A stretch of DNA of 10,812 nt from a bacterium (GTDB lineage Bacteria; Verrucomicrobiota; Verrucomicrobiia; Chthoniobacterales; Terrimicrobiaceae): contig RFZT01000058.1 in NCBI GenBank assembly GCA_009920585.1, positions 1-10,812 on the forward strand. Reading direction: 5' to 3'. Made by a program: the position numbers and the translations under genes. Under the pieces are notes generated by a model. The model was not told the DNA's origin and did no database searches. It was given only the letters and a program-made list of their open reading frames with translations. Shown piece after piece: positions 7,023-10,812 of this stretch (its first letter is position 1; each line of letters begins with the position of its first letter).

Positions 7023-7772
7023 ATGATAAAAAAAAGATCACGGGTTAAGCGCTTCGCTCGTTTTGTCCTCAGGGGAGGAAAGCGTCGGGTAGGAGCCGCT
7101 GGACTTTTGAAAAAAAAGCCCCATTTGGTGGTTTTTGATTTTGACGGTACACTCGCGGACACCTTTCATGCCGCTTTTGAGATTCTGAACATTCTCGCTG
7201 AGGAATTCGGTTTTCAAAAGTTGCCACCAGAGGGATTGGAGCACGCGCGCGATCTTTCGACACGTGGCTTGATGCGGCAACTCGGCATTCCACGCATGAA
7301 ACTCCATCGGATTTCGAAACGCGGAACCGAGGAAATGTCCAAGCGCATGCCGGATATTCAGCCTTTTCACGATCTCCTGCTCGTCGTTCGGCAACTTCAT
7401 GCGGCGGGCTTCCGCTTAGGCATTCTTACCTCGAATTCCGAAGCCAATGTCACGGCCTTCCTTCAACAATATGATCTCCAGATTTTTGAATTCATAAAAA
7501 GCTCATCGAAGCTTTTGGGAAAAGGCAGCGTGATCCGAAAGATGCTCAAGGAATTCCAACTCAAACCATCCGACGTCCTTTTTGTGGGCGATGAGATGAG
7601 GGATATTGAGGCCGCACAGGAAACCGGGATTCACATGGCTGCCGTTACTTGGGGCTACAACAGTCACTCTGCGATCCAAGCGCTAGCGCCTGATTACATG
7701 ATCGAGTCACCATCGCAGATCATCGCACTTTTGGATGCATATTTGTATCCGACGAGCGCCACCACGGTATGA
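7023..7772 (+). CDS. HAD-superfamily phosphatase (phosphoglycolate phosphatase-like) with basic N-terminal extension
   Basis: 249 residues from the ATG at 7023, chosen for GGAAG seven bases upstream and a likely promoter just before it; the frame is open to a GTG at 6945. A Lys/Arg-rich extension of about 32 residues (MIKKRSRVKRFARFVLRGGK...) precedes a full HAD core: motif I VVFDFDGTLADT with nucleophile D39 and acid/base D41, a helical cap (about 45-115), motif II LTSNS with S137, motif III lysine K163 or K167, and motif IV FVGDEMRDIEAA with D190 and D194. The fold and the class of reaction (hydrolysis of a phosphate monoester with Mg2+) are clear; the substrate is not. Its stop overlaps the next gene's ATG (ATGA, 7769-7772), so the two are coupled. 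Confidence 0.9.
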   Translation: MIKKRSRVKRFARFVLRGGKRRVGAAGLLKKKPHLVVFDFDGTLADTFHAAFEILNILAEEFGFQKLPPEGLEHARDLSTRGLMRQLGIPRMKLHRISKRGTEEMSKRMPDIQPFHDLLLVVRQLHAAGFRLGILTSNSEANVTAFLQQYDLQIFEFIKSSSKLLGKGSVIRKMLKEFQLKPSDVLFVGDEMRDIEAAQETGIHMAAVTWGYNSHSAIQALAPDYMIESPSQIIALLDAYLYPTSATTV

Positions 7773-8203
7773 TCGCACTTATATCGGCTATTTCGGCAAC
7801 GTTTACGCTGGGTTTTTTTTATTTTGTAGGAGCGATTCCCGGAGGCATGGCCGCAGGTCTGAGTGTCCCAGTAGCCGCATTGGTTGCCTGGTGTGGGTAT
7901 GCCGCTGGTGCTGGAGTGATGCTCCTCCTTGGTACTCCTGCGCGTGATTGGATCGCTAGAAAGTTGCGCATTCCCCTTGTTCGTGATCCGCAGAAGTGGA
8001 TATGGCGTGCCTGGGATAAGTTTGGCCTGGTTGGTCTGGGATTGGTCGCTCCCATAACGATTGGCCCACAGGCCGGTTGTCTTCTCGCCCTTGCAGTAGG
8101 TGAGAAGCGCTTGGCGGCCTTTCTGAGCTTGTCACTCGGCGCGATCCCTTGGTGCATTGGCTTTTCGGTGCTCTTCGCCATGGGTTTTAAGCTTGCTGTT
8201 TGA
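7769..8203 (+). CDS. Small multi-pass membrane protein (possibly Sm_multidrug_ex/COG2426-like)
   Basis: 144 residues with about four membrane segments (5-22, 29-54, 84-110, 114-140) and one basic cytoplasmic loop (about 57-83, with RDWIARKLRIPLVRDPQKWIWR). Two glycine/proline motifs, FVGAIPGGMAAGLSVPVAALVAW (19-41) and FGLVGLGLVAPITIGPQAGCLLALAVG (85-111), look like inverted repeats of a small transporter and resemble the uncharacterised 'small multidrug export' family. That match is from memory and only moderate; no transport activity should be assumed. The ATG lies inside the stop region of the phosphatase gene, and the next gene follows after nine bases, so all three are probably made together. 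Confidence 0.8.
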   Translation: MIALISAISATFTLGFFYFVGAIPGGMAAGLSVPVAALVAWCGYAAGAGVMLLLGTPARDWIARKLRIPLVRDPQKWIWRAWDKFGLVGLGLVAPITIGPQAGCLLALAVGEKRLAAFLSLSLGAIPWCIGFSVLFAMGFKLAV

Positions 8204-8212
8204 TTTTTCGTC

Positions 8213-8617
8213 ATGTGTGCCATTCTGCGAAACGGTACCCGCACACTTAAGCCCGGAACCCCGATTTCTGCATCCGGTCCGAATGGTTTGGTGAAGGCTG
8301 TCTGGGCTGGATTTGCGCGGTCCGAGATTCTGAGTTGGTGGAAACACCAAGGCGGCGAGGAGGTCGATGTTCCGGCGACGGAATTCGCCGAGCGCTCTGA
8401 TGTGACCGGCAAGCTTCAGTGGGAGTTTGTGCCGTCTGATTGTGTGATTGGGGCCGTGCTAGACCACCGGACGACCACGCCGCTACTGAAAATTCTCACG
8501 CGCGCATCGACGGATGCCGAGCTTCAAAAATACGAACACCCTCGCATGCCGCTTTTACTTTCGCGGCGCTTTGCCATTTTGCCCGTTGAGGAACCCGAGC
8601 CGGATCTTTTTTTCTAG
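8213..8617 (+). CDS. Compact SRAP-like protein (YedK/HMCES family, shortened)
   Basis: 134 residues. I read this as a short relative of SOS response-associated peptidases, which cross-link to abasic sites in single-stranded DNA through Cys2. The chain begins MCAIL, giving a Cys2 once Met is removed. KAVWAGFARSEILSWW (28-43) resembles the family's WGx(x)PxWW stretch. VPATEFAER (53-61) lines up with VPADGFYEW, keeping the active-site Glu as E60. LKILTRASTDAELQKYEHPRMPLLLS (92-117) matches the C-terminal ILTxxAN...H.RMPLLL block with H109. The INARxET segment with its conserved Asn, usually between the WW and VPA elements, is absent, and typical members are about 190-240 residues. It may be functional, catalytically changed, or a related but distinct family. 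It is the last gene of a three-gene cluster and converges on the TPR gene. Confidence 0.6.
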   Translation: MCAILRNGTRTLKPGTPISASGPNGLVKAVWAGFARSEILSWWKHQGGEEVDVPATEFAERSDVTGKLQWEFVPSDCVIGAVLDHRTTTPLLKILTRASTDAELQKYEHPRMPLLLSRRFAILPVEEPEPDLFF

Positions 8618-8630
8618 AATCTGCAGCTTC

Positions 8631-9149
8631 CTAGGAATGGCAGAGAGAACTCATTTGCAAAATCGGGGTGCTGTAATTCTGCCAGATGAGATCAAGGTCA
8701 CCTTCATCGGTGAGAGCGAGAACTCGGCAGATCGGGCAGAGTTCTTTTGATTGATTCAAGTGTTTCTTGGCCTCGGCGATGTCGCCAAGTTGGCACTCGC
8801 AGCAGGCGAGTTGGAAAAGGACCAAGGCTTCATTTGGGAATCGCTTGGTTGCCGCAAGCAGAGTCGCGCGGGCGCTTTCCACGGAATCCAAGTGGTAACG
8901 TGCAAATGCGCAATCAAGCCACCTTTTTACATTCTGCTTATCCGTTTGGCAGAGAAGTTCGGCTGTCTTTTCCATGCGCTCCCATTCTCCCGTCTCGCGG
9001 AAGATTTCGACATAGACCGAGAGGCTTTCATTGCTCATCTGTTCTCTCTCGGGAAGAGATTCCAATTCACGCATAGCGTCTTCCACCATTCCGATTTCAA
9101 GGTATCCTTGCGCGGCAAGGATTTTCATTTTATTCTGGGGGGCGATCAT
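8631..9149 (-). CDS. Tetratricopeptide-repeat (TPR) protein
   Basis: 172 residues from the ATG at 9149; the frame reaches a TTG at 9176, and an ATG at 9128 is also possible. No Shine-Dalgarno sequence decides between them. The protein is made of helical hairpins with the TPR spacing of small and large residues, roughly 8-30, 41-66, 72-103 and 107-137, for example ARYHLDSVESARATLLAATKRFPNEALVLFQLACCECQLGDIAEAKKHLNQ. There is no signal peptide, so it is probably a cytoplasmic scaffold for protein contacts. The C-terminal part has five Cys residues, including the cluster CCEC (116-119) and CPIC (138-141), which could bind a metal or simply be chance. Partner unknown. Its stop is 13 bases from the stop of the convergent SRAP-like gene. 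Confidence 0.82.
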   Translation of the reverse strand: MIAPQNKMKILAAQGYLEIGMVEDAMRELESLPEREQMSNESLSVYVEIFRETGEWERMEKTAELLCQTDKQNVKRWLDCAFARYHLDSVESARATLLAATKRFPNEALVLFQLACCECQLGDIAEAKKHLNQSKELCPICRVLALTDEGDLDLIWQNYSTPILQMSSLCHS

Positions 9150-9310
9150 AGTTTTGTTCTGGGTTTCGTGGGACAATTTGAATGCGGTCCCGATTTATTT
9201 TATCGACTGACATCTTTCGAACTTAAGGGGTCTTTTTTCTTCTCAGCTCCTTTTTTGCTTTTTTCTTCCAGCGTAAGGGGGATTCGGCTGTTGATTCGTC
9301 TGGCTGAGCC

Positions 9311-9559
9311 TCATTTGTCCCAAGAGGCGTAAAGGTGTGCTGGTGTATCAAATGTCTCAATATTCTCGTTCATGTCACTTTTTTCGAGCACGGAGGCGGT
9401 CAGCGTGTTGGGAATATGCAACTCTAAGGGGAACGTCTTTCTGATAGCGATCTGTCGGTAGAATAATCGAATTGCCTCAGTCGGGGTCATTCCCAAGACA
9501 TGGGGAAACAGCATCACAGAAACAACACGGGTCAATGCACGGTTAGTTACATTCCTCAC
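9311..9559 (-). CDS. Orphan RelB/DinJ-family antitoxin, N-terminus doubtful
   Basis: 82 residues from a GTG at 9559. Residues 22-51, LGMTPTEAIRLFYRQIAIRKTFPLELHIPN, are a clear match to the RelB/DinJ core (DinJ has GLTISDLVRITLTKVAREKALPFDLREPN), and the acidic tail ending HLYASWDK suits the toxin-binding end of such antitoxins. The first 21 residues do not look like the usual DNA-binding ribbon (VRARIDPELK...). In another frame of the same strand, IDP and DAVS appear at about 9501-9536, so paired compensating frameshifts may have scrambled the N-terminus. No RelE/YafQ-type toxin follows: the next 130 bases hold only short Lys-rich frames. It may be a decaying remnant, or an orphan antitoxin that still neutralises a toxin encoded elsewhere. 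Confidence 0.65.
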   Translation of the reverse strand: MRNVTNRALTRVVSVMLFPHVLGMTPTEAIRLFYRQIAIRKTFPLELHIPNTLTASVLEKSDMNENIETFDTPAHLYASWDK

Positions 9560-9604
9560 CCTGACCGAGGATCAAAAATAGGTAGGGCGTGTCGCGATAG
9601 GTCG

Positions 9605-10606
9605 TTAAAATACGTTCCTGAGTTTGAGAATCATTTCAGCTGCGGCCCCCCCTGAGAGGGCCGCGCCCTCGACTTTTGGCCCAGCAAAGGCATCCCCGGC
9701 GATCACCAACGGTGGGGAAGTATGTGCGAGAATACAGGGGCTTTCATCGACGTAGAGGGGTTTGCTGTACCTCCATCCATGGACTTGGAATGTCTTTACG
9801 CTGGATTCTCCGATCCATTCTGCGGCAGCAGAGAGCAGGGAGCGCCCACTTTCCATTCGGTCGCAGTCCCATTGTTCCAAGCTGAATGCATGTGTGGCGT
9901 GGATGGTGAGAGCGGGTTCGCTGGAGATGCCCTTTTTCTGGTTGTCCGCAATCCAAGCGATCGGGCCCTCGTTCAGCGTAAGGGCACCGGGATGCGGGAC
10001 GCGGGATGGAGCATCGAGTATGGCCATGACGGCAAGGCATCGCTCGTATTCGATTGTCGAAAGACGCTTGTGCATTTCTGGTGTGAGCACGACTCCGCCG
10101 GCGTCGAGCAATGCCAGCGACTGCGGTACGGGTGGCGTTAACAAAACGACCGCCGATATGTAGGTTTCGCCCGTGGCCGTTTGAGTATGCCAGCTTGATT
10201 TGCAAGCCTGCAGACCCGTGACAGGCATTTCTAGGCGCAGATCGAGTCCGGCGGCGAGATGTTTGGCCACGGCGGACATCCCTGGGATTCCGCACCATCG
10301 GGAGTGACCGTCCTCAAGACCAGAAAAACCACGGCACCATTCCTTCAGGGCCCCATTTTGGCGAGTTTGCTCAAGCACGGTGGCGAATCGCGGATTCCGA
10401 GAGGTGATGAACTGGGCGCCGTGATCGAAGGTTGCCCCATCAATGCGCCGACTCGCCATCCGACCTCCTACAGCGCGGCTTTTGTCAATGATAAGCACAC
10501 GTAAACCGGCGCGTTGCAATTCCGACGCAGCTATCAATCCGGCCATTCCGGCACCGATGACCAGTACGTCTGTATTTCGTTCCGTCGAATCCATGGGATT
10601 TTTCAT
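9605..10606 (-). CDS. Renalase-like FAD-dependent oxidoreductase
   Basis: 333 residues from the ATG at 10606; ATG 10594 (329 residues) is equally possible, and the TTG at 10633 is less likely. The N-terminus is a Rossmann FAD-binding motif, TDVLVIGAGMAGLIAASELQRAG (12-34), with GAGMAG at 18-23, the strand-end acid D41, and the GG-doublet VGGRMASRR (46-54) followed by FDHGAQFIT (60-68). The C-terminus has the second FAD contact, LVIAGDAFAGPKVEGAALSGGAAAE (300-324). This is the layout of the renalase/COG3380 branch of the amine oxidase superfamily, which in bacteria oxidises isomeric dihydro-NAD(P) side products; whether that is the substrate here cannot be told. Cytoplasmic, and apparently monocistronic. 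It has no evident functional link to its neighbours. Confidence 0.88.
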   Translation of the reverse strand: MKNPMDSTERNTDVLVIGAGMAGLIAASELQRAGLRVLIIDKSRAVGGRMASRRIDGATFDHGAQFITSRNPRFATVLEQTRQNGALKEWCRGFSGLEDGHSRWCGIPGMSAVAKHLAAGLDLRLEMPVTGLQACKSSWHTQTATGETYISAVVLLTPPVPQSLALLDAGGVVLTPEMHKRLSTIEYERCLAVMAILDAPSRVPHPGALTLNEGPIAWIADNQKKGISSEPALTIHATHAFSLEQWDCDRMESGRSLLSAAAEWIGESSVKTFQVHGWRYSKPLYVDESPCILAHTSPPLVIAGDAFAGPKVEGAALSGGAAAEMILKLRNVF

Positions 10607-10812
10607 GATCTTTGGAAATGGCAAGAGAAGCAATGCGGGGAATAAATTACTAGACGCTCTGGCAAGAGATTCTCTCGATTCACGAACAACTCATGTAGGC
10701 ATCGGCTCAAAGATGCTCTATGGTAATGTGTCTTGAATACCGCCTTGATACTTTTCTCCGCTATCTCATTTTTCGTGTATGGGTCCGCTTGTTTTTTTTC
10801 ACCCTACATGAA
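10607..10812. other. Non-coding stretch upstream of the renalase-like gene
   Basis: About 200 bases without a convincing gene. They contain weak inverted repeats (for example GCATC at 10699-10703 and GATGC at 10712-10716) and a run of eight or more T around 10791-10799. A promoter for the oxidoreductase should lie here, but I find no well-spaced -35/-10 pair. An ATG occurs at 10808 at the window edge, with too little sequence after it to judge. Confidence 0.4.

Noticed and set aside
6945..7772. Longer start (GTG at 6945) for the HAD phosphatase
   Set aside because: The extra 26 residues are unlike the family, a promoter-like pair lies inside that stretch, and GGAAG is well placed for the ATG at 7023.
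8751..9332. A 193-residue plus-strand frame opposite the TPR gene
   Set aside because: The minus-strand frame has coherent TPR periodicity; the plus-strand translation is an irregular Phe/Ser-rich shadow.
1..10812. CRISPR array, tRNA or rRNA genes, insertion sequence or prophage
   Set aside because: No regularly spaced repeats, cloverleaf-like segments, transposase motifs or terminal inverted repeats were seen on either strand.

Overview
The window reads as bacterial chromosome of moderate GC content, most likely from a member of the PVC superphylum (probably Verrucomicrobiota). The grounds are a metal ABC operon laid out like the chlamydial ytgABCD operon, including the rare permease-repressor fusion, a DUF5069 gene, and many genes without a clear Shine-Dalgarno sequence. 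This placement is inference, since no rRNA or other phylogenetic marker is present.

Positions 93-4106, minus strand: a complete metal import operon in the order solute-binding protein, ATPase, permease fused to a DtxR-type repressor, second permease. Two of its three junctions are ATGA stop/start overlaps. In front of it lies one perfect 20-bp palindrome, ATATTAGGCATGCCTAATAT, placed inside a plausible sigma70-type promoter. The simplest reading is an autoregulated importer whose own permease carries, and may release, the repressor that closes the promoter when metal is plentiful.

Positions 4145-5609, minus strand: three genes that may be co-transcribed, namely a DUF5069 protein, a 68-residue membrane protein and a TauE/SafE-type permease. 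Divergent from them is a ChaA-type Ca2+(Na+,K+)/H+ antiporter (5764-6912, plus).

Positions 7023-8617, plus strand: a tight three-gene cluster with its own likely promoter. It encodes a HAD phosphatase with a very basic N-terminal extension, a small multi-pass membrane protein, and a 134-residue protein that I read as an unusually compact SRAP (YedK/HMCES-like) protein. That protein keeps Cys2, the VPA..F.E element and HPRMP, but the INARxE segment is missing.

Positions 8631-10606, minus strand: a TPR protein, an orphan RelB/DinJ-type antitoxin with a doubtful N-terminus and no toxin beside it, and a renalase-like FAD oxidoreductase. No tRNA, rRNA, CRISPR array or transposase was seen. No gene-free stretch exceeds 300 bases.
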